64,000 bases of DNA from Actinoplanes philippinensis (GTDB lineage Bacteria; Actinomycetota; Actinomycetes; Mycobacteriales; Micromonosporaceae), in contig NZ_FONV01000015.1 of NCBI RefSeq assembly GCF_900113015.1, positions 160,309-224,308 on the forward strand. Direction: 5' to 3'. The notes beneath the pieces were generated by a model. It did no database searches. It saw only the letters and a list, made by a program, of their open reading frames with translations, and had not been told where the DNA came from. The position numbers were made by a program, and so were the translations under genes. Shown here one piece after another: positions 1 through 7,456 of the stretch; the first letter of the stretch is position 1, and each line of letters starts with the position of its first letter.

Positions 1-226
1 GCACCGTCACCCCCGCGGCTCGTTCCGCTTCTGCGCTGCTGATCCCTCGCCGGGTCTCGTGTTCGTTCCCGGCGCGGTGGGGTATCGCTGACCCGGTGCG
101 GTCTCGTGACGAGGCCGCAGGCTCGCGTCCGGCCGGGCGTGCGCCTGCGGCCCCGGTCTCGGCCGATCGTGTTCGGCGCATGTCACGGGGCACCGGATGA
201 CGTGCTCGGCTGCCAGGATGGAGATC

Positions 227-2020
227 GTGCGGTTCCTTGACATAGCAGCCACCTCGGCCGCCGTGGCCGCGACCTCGGGCCGTAAGGCGAAGATCGAGCT
301 GCTCGCCGGAGCGTTGCGACGCCTCGGCCCCGGCGAGATCGTGGCCGGGGCCGCCTACCTCGCGGGTGAGCTGCGACAACGACAGACCGGTGTCGGCTAC
401 GCCGCACTGCGTGACCGGCCGGAGCCCGCCGCCGAGGCCACCCTGACCGTGGCGGCCGTCGACGCGGCGATCGCCGAGATCTCGGCCGTCTCCGGCACCG
501 GATCGCAGGCCCGGCGCAAACAGCTTCTCGGCGCCCTCTTCGCCGCCGCCACCGCCCAGGAGCAACTGCTGCTGATCGGCCTGTTCGGCGGCGAGCTACG
601 CCAGGGCGCCCAGGCCGGCCTGCTGGCCGAGGCGATCGCCGCCGCCGCCCAGGTGCCGGCCGCCACGGTCCGGCGGGCGCTCCTGCTCGCCGGTGACCTG
701 AAGGCTGTCGCCGAGGCCGCCCTGACCGGCGGCGCGCCCGCGCTCGCCCAGATCCACCTGCGGGTCGGCACCCCGCTGAGCCCGATGCTGGCGAGCAGCG
801 CCCCCGACGTCGCGGCAGCTCTCCTGGCCACCGGCACACCCGCCGTCGTCGACACCAAACTCGACGGCATCCGCATCCAGGTCCACCGTTCCGGCGACGA
901 GGTGGCCGTCTTCACCCGCAGCCTCGACGACGTCACCGCCCGTCTCCCCGGAGTGGTCGCCCAGGTCAGGGCGCTGCCGCTGCGCGAGGTGATCCTCGAC
1001 GGCGAGGCCATGCTGCTCGACGAGTCCGGCCGGCCCCGCCCCTTCCAGGAAACCTCCAGCCGTGCCGCCACCCGCGGCGCGAAAGCCCCCGCCAGGCGAG
1101 CGGCCACCGGTCGAGGCTCCCGCGCGAGCGACACCGCGTCCACCCCGGCCGTCGGCATCTCCGCCGAAGACTCTTCCGCCGGCGGGTCCTCGGCTGACCC
1201 TTCGTCTGCCGGACTCTCCTCCGCGGCCCCTTCCTCCGCTGCTGTCGCCTCGGGTGGGGGCTCGTCCGCCGGCCTATCGTCTGCGGCCCCTTCTTCCGCC
1301 GGCGTCGCCTCCGGTGGGGTTTCCTCTCCGCCGGGCAGCCATGCGGCGGACACCGGCCTCCGGCCGTACTTCTTCGATCTTCTCCACCTGGACGGCGTCG
1401 ATCTGCTCGACGAGCCAGGCCGGGTCCGCTGGGCTGCCCTCGCCGAGATCGTCCCGGCCGCCGCGACTGTCGGCCGATCGATCGCCGAGACCGAGGAGGA
1501 AGCAGCCGCCGCGTTCGCCGAGGCGCTCGCGGCCGGCCAGGAAGGCGTCGTGATCAAGGACCCGGAAGCGCCGTACGACGTCGGTCGTCGCGGCTCCGCC
1601 TGGGTGAAGGTGAAACCCCGCCACACCCTCGACCTGGTCGTCCTCGCCGCCGAGTGGGGCCACGGGCGCCGCCATGGCTGGCTGTCCAACCTGCATCTAG
1701 GCGCCCGCGACCCGGAGACCGGCGGATTCGTCATGCTCGGCAAGACCTTCAAAGGGCTCACCGACGAGTTGCTGCGCTGGCAGACCGAAAGGTTCCAGCA
1801 ACTGGCCGTCGCCGACAACGGCTGGGGAGTGACCGTCCGCCCCGAACAGGTGGTGGAAATCGCCTTCGACGGCGTCCAGACGTCACCCCGCTACCCGGGC
1901 GGTGTCGCGTTGCGTTTCGCCCGTGTCCTTCGCTACCGGGACGACAAGCCGGCCGCCGAAGCCGACACCATCGACACGGTCCGGGCCATCGGAGCCGGCC
2001 GACCACCGTCACCGGCCTGA
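227..2020 (+). CDS. ligB: ATP-dependent DNA ligase, LigB type
   Basis: This enzyme seals nicks in DNA using ATP through a ligase-adenylate intermediate. The adenylation motif KLDG is present, with the nucleotide-acceptor lysine near residue 211. The later motif WVKVKP is near residue 463, and the OB-fold end carries GGFVMLGKTFKG and PEQVVEIAFDGVQ, all as I remember from mycobacterial LigB. The GTG at 227 gives the N-terminus VRFLDIAATSAAVAATS, which fits LigB best and has GGATGGAG just upstream; ATGs at 197 and 218 are alternatives. Odd point: about 95 residues rich in Ser, Ala and Gly (roughly residues 279-376) are inserted inside the adenylation domain. In mycobacteria LigB is an accessory ligase beside the NAD-dependent LigA; that status here is inferred. 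Confidence 0.93.
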   Translation: MRFLDIAATSAAVAATSGRKAKIELLAGALRRLGPGEIVAGAAYLAGELRQRQTGVGYAALRDRPEPAAEATLTVAAVDAAIAEISAVSGTGSQARRKQLLGALFAAATAQEQLLLIGLFGGELRQGAQAGLLAEAIAAAAQVPAATVRRALLLAGDLKAVAEAALTGGAPALAQIHLRVGTPLSPMLASSAPDVAAALLATGTPAVVDTKLDGIRIQVHRSGDEVAVFTRSLDDVTARLPGVVAQVRALPLREVILDGEAMLLDESGRPRPFQETSSRAATRGAKAPARRAATGRGSRASDTASTPAVGISAEDSSAGGSSADPSSAGLSSAAPSSAAVASGGGSSAGLSSAAPSSAGVASGGVSSPPGSHAADTGLRPYFFDLLHLDGVDLLDEPGRVRWAALAEIVPAAATVGRSIAETEEEAAAAFAEALAAGQEGVVIKDPEAPYDVGRRGSAWVKVKPRHTLDLVVLAAEWGHGRRHGWLSNLHLGARDPETGGFVMLGKTFKGLTDELLRWQTERFQQLAVADNGWGVTVRPEQVVEIAFDGVQTSPRYPGGVALRFARVLRYRDDKPAAEADTIDTVRAIGAGRPPSPA

Positions 2021-2095
2021 TCAGCAGCAGCCTTCCGTCACCGGTCGACCACCGTGGTCGTCCTGACCGGGACGGGCGGAGCCGGCGCCGGCTCT

Positions 2096-2527
2096 CTACA
2101 GGGCGGCGAGGCTGCGGATGTAGTTGACCTGCTGGTTGATCTCGTTCACATCGTCCTCGTGCCGAACCGGGACGCGCGACACGTACTGATGCTGGCCGCT
2201 CGTCACCGTGACGCTGACCGTGCCCTGAGCGACCGCCTCCTTGAAGAGCAGGAGGAACAGGCTCAGGCCGGCCGTGAAGCAGATGCCACCGAAGGCGACG
2301 ATCCGGGCCCAGGTCGGGGTGCGCCGCTGACTCAGCCAGTGATCGGTGACCACCCAGCGCGACCCGGCCAGCGGCAGATCGCCCACTGGCGTACGCACCG
2401 TCGTGGAGGTGATCTGCATCTCGGCGATCTCCGCGATCACCGGCCCGGACGGCTCCGGCGACGCCGGTGTCTCGGACGCGGGCGGGGACGACGGCACGCC
2501 CCACGGATCACCCGACGGGAAGGTCAT
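2096..2527 (-). CDS. Hypothetical membrane protein, DUF6232-like
   Basis: A 143-residue protein of unknown function. It has a proline-rich N-terminus, a strand-rich section (EMQITSTTVRTPVGDLPL), one or two hydrophobic segments around residues 70-95 (IVAFGGICFTAGLSLFLLLF), and a soluble C-terminal end. The order resembles actinobacterial DUF6232 proteins, but I place it there only tentatively. The start chosen is the ATG at 2527, after which codon use is typical of the genome; a much longer open frame upstream overlaps the SURF1 gene and looks like a shadow. It lies between ligB (convergent) and the SURF1 gene (same strand) and may be cotranscribed with the latter. Confidence 0.7.
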   Translation of the reverse strand: MTFPSGDPWGVPSSPPASETPASPEPSGPVIAEIAEMQITSTTVRTPVGDLPLAGSRWVVTDHWLSQRRTPTWARIVAFGGICFTAGLSLFLLLFKEAVAQGTVSVTVTSGQHQYVSRVPVRHEDDVNEINQQVNYIRSLAAL

Positions 2528-2655
2528 GCCCGCGACATTAATCGGCGCCGCCCTCTGTCGCGAAACGATGCCACGCACGTCACCACAAGCAGCCGAAAGC
2601 CCCGCCGGACGGAACCGGCCGCCACCGGACGGAACCGGCCGCCACACCGGCCGGG

Positions 2656-3642
2656 CTAGGAACCCCCGGCGTCGGCAGCCTTGCGCTCCGCCGAGGCAGC
2701 GCGGTCCGCCGCCGCAACCCGGTCGGTCTCCACCGCCGCAGCGGCACGATCCGCGGCGGCGACCCGATCCCGGGAGCTGGCCTCGGCGGCCCGGTCGCGG
2801 GAGTCGGCCGCGACGACCCGATCCCGGGAGTCGGCGTGGGCCACCCGATCCCGGGAACGCTCCGCCGGCTCGGCCGGACGAGCGCCGCCGGACGGCTCCT
2901 GCGCCTCCTTGCGGGCCTGCCAGCCGAACAGCACGAACACCATGCCGGCGAAGAGCCACCACTGAACGGCGTAGCCACCGTTCTGCCACGAGTCCTCGTG
3001 CGGGATGGGGATCGCCACGAACGCCGGATCGGCCGCCGGGGCCTGCTCGCTCAGCAGCACATACGCCCCGTACACCGGGAAGGGCAACTCGGTCGCCAGG
3101 CGGGGCAGGCTGATCCGGCGGGTGTCCAGACGGCCGTCGCGGCGTTCCACCGGAGCGGGTCTACTTTCCGACAGGTGGATCTGGCCGGTGACCGTGACCC
3201 GGCCGGTCGGAGCTGCCGGAACCCGGGGTGATTCGAGCGCGCCGCCGGGCGGCGCAGGCACCCAGCCGCGGTCCACCAGAACGGCAGTGCCGTCGTCGAG
3301 GATCAGCGGCGTGAGGATCTCGAAGCCGACCTTGCTGCCGACCGTCCGGCCCCGGGCCTGAATCTCGTTGGCCGGGTCGTAGCGGCCGCTCACGGTCACC
3401 TTTGTCCAGGCCACAGCCTCGCCGGGATCCGGGCCGGCGGTCCCGGCCGCGGTCGGGGCGGCGAGCGCCTCGGTCAGCGGGACGGCCGCGACGCCGTTGG
3501 CGCTGTCGATCCGGGTATTGATGGCGGTGCGTTCCCGATAACGATCCAGCTGCCAATTGCCGAGCATCACCATGACCACCGAGGCGATGATCGTGAGCGC
3601 TGCGGCGCCCAGCCAGCGCGGGGTCAGCAGGAACCGGTACAC
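2656..3642 (-). CDS. SURF1 family protein with repetitive C-terminal tail
   Basis: SURF1 proteins help assemble haem-copper (cytochrome c) oxidase in the cytoplasmic membrane. The two expected transmembrane segments are visible: residues about 10-30, followed by the family hallmark GNWQLDRYRERT, and residues about 218-240 (QWWLFAGMVFVLFGWQARKE). The outside-facing domain between them carries FEILTPL and VLVDRGWVP, both family features. After residue 245 an unusual charged tail of about 80 residues repeats DSRDRV(A/V)AAD-type units and runs to the end, whereas most SURF1 proteins stop soon after the second membrane segment. The gene is divergent from cobB with about 110 bases between starts. 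Confidence 0.92.
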   Translation of the reverse strand: MYRFLLTPRWLGAAALTIIASVVMVMLGNWQLDRYRERTAINTRIDSANGVAAVPLTEALAAPTAAGTAGPDPGEAVAWTKVTVSGRYDPANEIQARGRTVGSKVGFEILTPLILDDGTAVLVDRGWVPAPPGGALESPRVPAAPTGRVTVTGQIHLSESRPAPVERRDGRLDTRRISLPRLATELPFPVYGAYVLLSEQAPAADPAFVAIPIPHEDSWQNGGYAVQWWLFAGMVFVLFGWQARKEAQEPSGGARPAEPAERSRDRVAHADSRDRVVAADSRDRAAEASSRDRVAAADRAAAAVETDRVAAADRAASAERKAADAGGS

Positions 3643-3752
3643 CCCCTGAGGCTACCTGGCGAAGCGGTGGCTCCTGCCGCAGCCAGGTAGTCTGCGACAT
3701 CCGGCAGTCGATAGAACACGTGGCGGCCGCCTGCGGAACCTCGGGGGAGACA

Positions 3753-6668
3753 TTGATCACCGCCCAGCCTCGACTGGTCGTGAGCGCGCCGTCATCGGGT
3801 CACGGCAAGACGGCCATCGCCGTGGGACTGCTCGCTGCCCTCAGCGGCCGTGGCGTCCCGACGGCTGGTTTCAAGGTCGGCCCGGATCACACCGACGCGG
3901 CGTATCTCGGCTTGGCCGCCGGCCGGCCCGGCCGCAACCTCGACCCGCGCCTGGTCGGTGCGCAGCGTGTCGCGCCGCTCTTCGCCCACGGCGCCTCCGG
4001 TGCGCAGGTCGCCGTCATCGAGGGCGCGATGGGTCTGTTCGACAGCCTCACCGGCCAGCCGGAGATCGACGGCACCGCCTCGGTCGCCGCCGCCCTGCGC
4101 GCGCCGGTGGTCCTGGTCGTCGACGTCGCCGCGATGGGCCACTCGCTGGCCGCGCTGGTGCACGGCTTCCGGATGTTCGACGAGATGGTCCACCTCGGTG
4201 GTGTGATCCTCAACCGGGTCGCCTCGGACCGGCACGAGCAGATGCTGCGCAGCGCCATGGACGACATCGGCATGCCGGTGCTCGGCGCCCTGCACCGCGG
4301 TGACCTGCCCAATGCCCTCCCGGCCCGCACCCACGGCCTGGTCCCGGTGGCGCACCGGACCGTCGAGGCCGGGCGCGCGGTGCGCCGTCTCGGCGAGGCG
4401 GTCGCCGGTTCCCTCGACATCGAGCGCCTGGTGGCGCTGGCCTCGTCCGCGCCGCCGATCCCGGGCCCGATCTGGACCCCGTCTGAGGCGGCCGGCGAGC
4501 AGCAGTTCGATCACCGGCCGGTGATCGCCCTGGCCGGGGGCCAGGGCGCCCCCTACACCTACGTGGAGACGGCCGAGCTGCTCACCGCCGCGGGCGCGGA
4601 CGTCGCGGTGGTCGATCCGCTGCGCGACGAGGCACTGCCGCCGGGCACGCGGGCGCTGGTGGTGGGCGCGGGGCTTCCCGAGGGGTACGCGGAAGAGCTC
4701 TCCGCCAACCGCCGGCTCTGCGCGGCCGTCGCCCAGTTCGCCCGGGACGGCTGGCCGGTGATCGCCGAGGGCGTCGCGCTGCCGTGGCTGGGCCACGAGC
4801 TGGACGGCCGCCCGATGTGCGGTGTGCTGGACGCCACCGCGACCACCGCCGAGCAGACCGTCGCCGGGTATCGCGAGGCAACCGCCCCCGGCACGTCCGT
4901 GCTGGCTCCGGCCGGCGCCCGGATCACCGGTTACAAGCAGCACCGGGCGGTCGTCACCCCGCGTGCCGGCAACAGCCCCGCCTGGACCTGGTCGGGCGGC
5001 AACCCGGAGGGCTTCGTCTGGCGGCAGGTCCACGCCTCCCAGCTGGGGCTGCACTGGGCAGCCGCCCCGGAGATCGCCCGCCGCCTGGTCGCCGCCGCCC
5101 ACGCCGGCCCGCCCGGTTCCGGCAACTCCGGCGGCGCGTCGCAGGGCCAGTCCGGCCCGCACAGCGCCGGTGCCCACGGTCCTGCCGGTTCGCCGGGCTC
5201 CGGCGGCTCGCACGGCCCGGCCGGGTCCCCGGCCGGCCCCGGCCAGCCGAGTTCGATGCCGCCCGGCATGCCCGGTGGCCCTCCGGTGGGGATGCCGTCG
5301 GCCCCGCCCGCGATGCCGCCACAGGGGGTTCCCGTCGGTCAGGGTTCGCCCGGCGCTCCGCTCGGCCCGCCGCCCGGCATGCTGCACGAGCCCGGCTCGG
5401 TGCCTCCCGGCCAGCCGATTCCCGGCTCCGGCATCCCCGGCGGAAGCGGTCCGGGTTCGGGCATCCCGGCGCCCGGCACTGCCAATCCGGGGTACGGTCC
5501 AGCCGCCCCACCGATGCCGCCGGGCATGTCCGCCGGCCCCGGCAACGGTGTGCCCGGCCAGCAGGGCCCGGCCAGTCAGCAGCCGTTGTCCGGCCAGGTG
5601 CTGCCGCCGTTGCCGGGATACCACGGCCACTCGTCGTCCGACAGCCGGCCGCCGCTCACCGGCCAGGTGCTGCCGCCCCTGCCCGACTACCACGGCCAGT
5701 CCGATTTCCACGGGCCGGCCGGCAATCGCGACCAGTCCGAGTTCCCCGGGGACGACTTCCACGGGTCACCGGATTTCCGAGGGCAGAACGGCCCGGCGGA
5801 CTATCCGGGCCAGCAGGATTTCCACGGACAGCCCGGCAGCCACGGTCCGTCCGACTTCCGGGACCGGCCGGATCTCCACGGCTTGCGGGACGACCACGGC
5901 CAGCCCGCTTTCCGCGACCAGTCCGACTTCCGCGGTCAGCCCGACTTCCCGGGCCGGCCCCCATTCCAGGGCCGACCCGATTTCCACGGCTCCCCAAGCG
6001 ATCGTGACCAGCCCAGCTTCCAGCCTCGATCCGACTTCCACGGCCAGCCGGGCGACCGGGGTCCGTCCGATTTCCATGGCCAGCCGGGCGACCGGGGTCC
6101 GTCCGATTTCCATGGCCAGCCGGGCGACCGGGGTCCGTCCGATTTCCATGGCCAGCCGGGCGACCGGGGTCAATCCGACTTCCACGGCCAGTTGGGCGAC
6201 CGGGGTCAATCCGACTTCCACGGCCAGTTGGGGGACCGCGGGCAGTCTGACTTCCGCGGGCCGTCCGACTACCCCGGGCAGGGCGGCGACCACGGTCAGC
6301 GCGACTTCGCGGCGCAGCCGGACTATCGCGGCCCGTCCGAGTTCCCCGGCCAGCCCGGCAGCCATGGGCAATCCGACTTTCCGGGCCAGACAGACGGCCA
6401 CGGCCAGCCGGGTGGCTTCGGACCGACCGGCGGAAACGGTCAGCCCGGCAACGGGTTGTCCGGCGGAAACGGTCAGCCCGGTGGGAACGGGCAGCCGGGG
6501 CACGGGTCGTCCGGTGCGAACGGCCAGGCGGGGCACGGCCAGCCCGGCGGCCACGGACCGGCGGGCGGGCACGGTCCGGGCACGTCTCCCGGGGCGGGAC
6601 AGCATCCCGCACCGGGGTCGCAGGGCGGTCCCGACGGCCACACCGCGGACCTCTCCATGCACACCTGA
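3753..6668 (+). CDS. cobB: Cobyrinate a,c-diamide synthase with a long repetitive C-terminal tail
   Basis: The N-terminal 450 residues are a complete CobB/CbiA enzyme, which uses ATP and glutamine to amidate carboxylates a and c of the corrin ring. A P-loop (SSGHGKT) is near residue 12, the Mg-binding segment GFKVGPDHTDAAY follows, and the C-terminal half shows the class I glutaminase-like fold (IAEGVALPWLG, and HASQLGLHW near the end). The TTG at 3753 is preferred because GGGGGAG lies 3 bases upstream; a GTG at 3720 has no such site. From about residue 455 to 971 the chain is Gly/Pro/Gln/His/Asp-rich low complexity, including six near-identical 12-residue repeats (DFHGQPGDRGPS). Normal enzymes of this family end near 450-490 residues, so about 500 residues are extra. 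The tail has no family I recognise. Confidence 0.93.
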   Translation: MITAQPRLVVSAPSSGHGKTAIAVGLLAALSGRGVPTAGFKVGPDHTDAAYLGLAAGRPGRNLDPRLVGAQRVAPLFAHGASGAQVAVIEGAMGLFDSLTGQPEIDGTASVAAALRAPVVLVVDVAAMGHSLAALVHGFRMFDEMVHLGGVILNRVASDRHEQMLRSAMDDIGMPVLGALHRGDLPNALPARTHGLVPVAHRTVEAGRAVRRLGEAVAGSLDIERLVALASSAPPIPGPIWTPSEAAGEQQFDHRPVIALAGGQGAPYTYVETAELLTAAGADVAVVDPLRDEALPPGTRALVVGAGLPEGYAEELSANRRLCAAVAQFARDGWPVIAEGVALPWLGHELDGRPMCGVLDATATTAEQTVAGYREATAPGTSVLAPAGARITGYKQHRAVVTPRAGNSPAWTWSGGNPEGFVWRQVHASQLGLHWAAAPEIARRLVAAAHAGPPGSGNSGGASQGQSGPHSAGAHGPAGSPGSGGSHGPAGSPAGPGQPSSMPPGMPGGPPVGMPSAPPAMPPQGVPVGQGSPGAPLGPPPGMLHEPGSVPPGQPIPGSGIPGGSGPGSGIPAPGTANPGYGPAAPPMPPGMSAGPGNGVPGQQGPASQQPLSGQVLPPLPGYHGHSSSDSRPPLTGQVLPPLPDYHGQSDFHGPAGNRDQSEFPGDDFHGSPDFRGQNGPADYPGQQDFHGQPGSHGPSDFRDRPDLHGLRDDHGQPAFRDQSDFRGQPDFPGRPPFQGRPDFHGSPSDRDQPSFQPRSDFHGQPGDRGPSDFHGQPGDRGPSDFHGQPGDRGPSDFHGQPGDRGQSDFHGQLGDRGQSDFHGQLGDRGQSDFRGPSDYPGQGGDHGQRDFAAQPDYRGPSEFPGQPGSHGQSDFPGQTDGHGQPGGFGPTGGNGQPGNGLSGGNGQPGGNGQPGHGSSGANGQAGHGQPGGHGPAGGHGPGTSPGAGQHPAPGSQGGPDGHTADLSMHT
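6033..6248 (+). repeat. Six tandem 36-bp repeats inside cobB
   Basis: Six head-to-tail copies of a 36-bp unit encode DFHGQPGDRGPS. Copies begin at 6033, 6069, 6105, 6141, 6177 and 6213. Copies 2 and 3 look identical; the others differ at a few bases, changing Pro to Gln or Leu. The unit length is a multiple of three, so copy gain or loss keeps frame. More divergent relatives of the unit extend on both sides (about 5690-6400). Confidence 0.95.
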
Positions 6669-6726
6669 TCGATCCGGTCGCCGGAAGCGGCCCAGCGTGC
6701 GAAAGGTCGATCCGCCACCTGAGAAA

Positions 6727-6763
6727 TTGTCGTACCCCCCTCGTACGGTGAGGTCTACGACAA
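6727..6763. promoter_or_regulatory. Palindromic operator candidate upstream of the TIGR03086 gene
   Basis: A perfect 8-bp inverted repeat, TTGTCGTA and TACGACAA, is separated by 21 bases. An inner pair of CGTAC words lies within it. It ends 4 bases before the ribosome binding site AAGGAGGAG (6767-6775) of the gene starting at 6779. The position and symmetry suggest a dimeric repressor site overlapping the promoter. The regulator is unknown and none is encoded next door. Confidence 0.5.
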
Positions 6764-6778
6764 CCGAAGGAGGAGATC

Positions 6779-7411
6779 GTGGCCGATCGTGTGCCGCTGG
6801 ATTTCGACCCGCCGGTTCGTCAGATCAGAGCGCTGCTGCTGGGTGTCGACGACCGCGATCTCGCCGCGCCGACCCCATGCCCGGACTGGACGGTCGCGGC
6901 CCTGCTCGATCATCTGATGGGCCTCTCCACCGCCTTCACGATGGCCGCCCGCAAACGCGCCGGCGTGCCGGGCACCGACGGCCCACCGCCCCAGCCTTCG
7001 GCCGGGCATCTGTCACCACACTGGCGCAGCCGTCTTCCGGTGCTCCTGGCCGACCTGGCCATCGCCTGGCGTGACCCGGCCGCCTGGACCGGCACGGCAC
7101 TGGCCGGCGGCGTCACCCTGCCGGCCACCGCGATGGGCGCCGTCGCGATGAATGAGTTGATCATGCACGGGTGGGATCTGGCCCGCGCCACCGAGCAGGA
7201 CTACGCGGCCGATCCCCGTGCCCTCGAGGTGCTCGTCGAGTTCCTGGCCCAGGGCCCGGCCGACGGCACGCCCGGCCTGTTCGGCCCCCGGTTCCCGGTC
7301 GACGCCGAGGAGGATCTCCTGCTCAGAGCGGTCGGCCTGGCCGGTCGCGACCCGTCCTGGCGACCACCCCGCCGCCGTCCCGCGACGGCCCGCGCCGCGA
7401 CCGGAGGCTGA
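6779..7411 (+). CDS. TIGR03086 family metal-binding protein (DinB/MDMPI-like)
   Basis: A 210-residue four-helix-bundle protein of the mycothiol-dependent maleylpyruvate isomerase/DinB group. The family signature is seen near the N-terminus (TPCPDWTVAALLDHLMG, residues about 31-47, with a metal-ligand His) and in the middle (NELIMHGWDLARAT, about residues 123-136, with the second His). Such proteins bind a divalent metal, and some use mycothiol; the substrate of this one is unknown. The GTG start is fixed by a strong site AAGGAGGAG three bases upstream. It stands alone between cobB and the convergent penicillin-binding protein gene. A palindrome just upstream suggests repression. Confidence 0.88.
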   Translation: MADRVPLDFDPPVRQIRALLLGVDDRDLAAPTPCPDWTVAALLDHLMGLSTAFTMAARKRAGVPGTDGPPPQPSAGHLSPHWRSRLPVLLADLAIAWRDPAAWTGTALAGGVTLPATAMGAVAMNELIMHGWDLARATEQDYAADPRALEVLVEFLAQGPADGTPGLFGPRFPVDAEEDLLLRAVGLAGRDPSWRPPRRRPATARAATGG

Positions 7412-7456
7412 CCCCGGTCCGGCGGCGGGCGTGGTGGGCGCGGCTTCTGCGAGCTG

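Noticed and set aside
183..839. Long open frames opposite ligB, and similar long frames opposite cobB, ettA, pepN and clpX.
   Set aside because: In such GC-rich DNA the antisense strand of a real gene is often open; these have Arg/Ala/Gly-only composition and no motifs.
3643..3752. A cobalamin riboswitch before cobB.
   Set aside because: The gap is too short and none of the conserved B12-box elements could be found; no such element was seen elsewhere in the window.
6033..6248. CRISPR array, considered because of regular 36-bp units.
   Set aside because: Units are directly adjacent without spacers, lie within an open coding frame, and no cas genes are present.
7412..7456. Terminator between the convergent TIGR03086 and penicillin-binding-protein genes.
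   Set aside because: Only short imperfect complementarities; no convincing stem.
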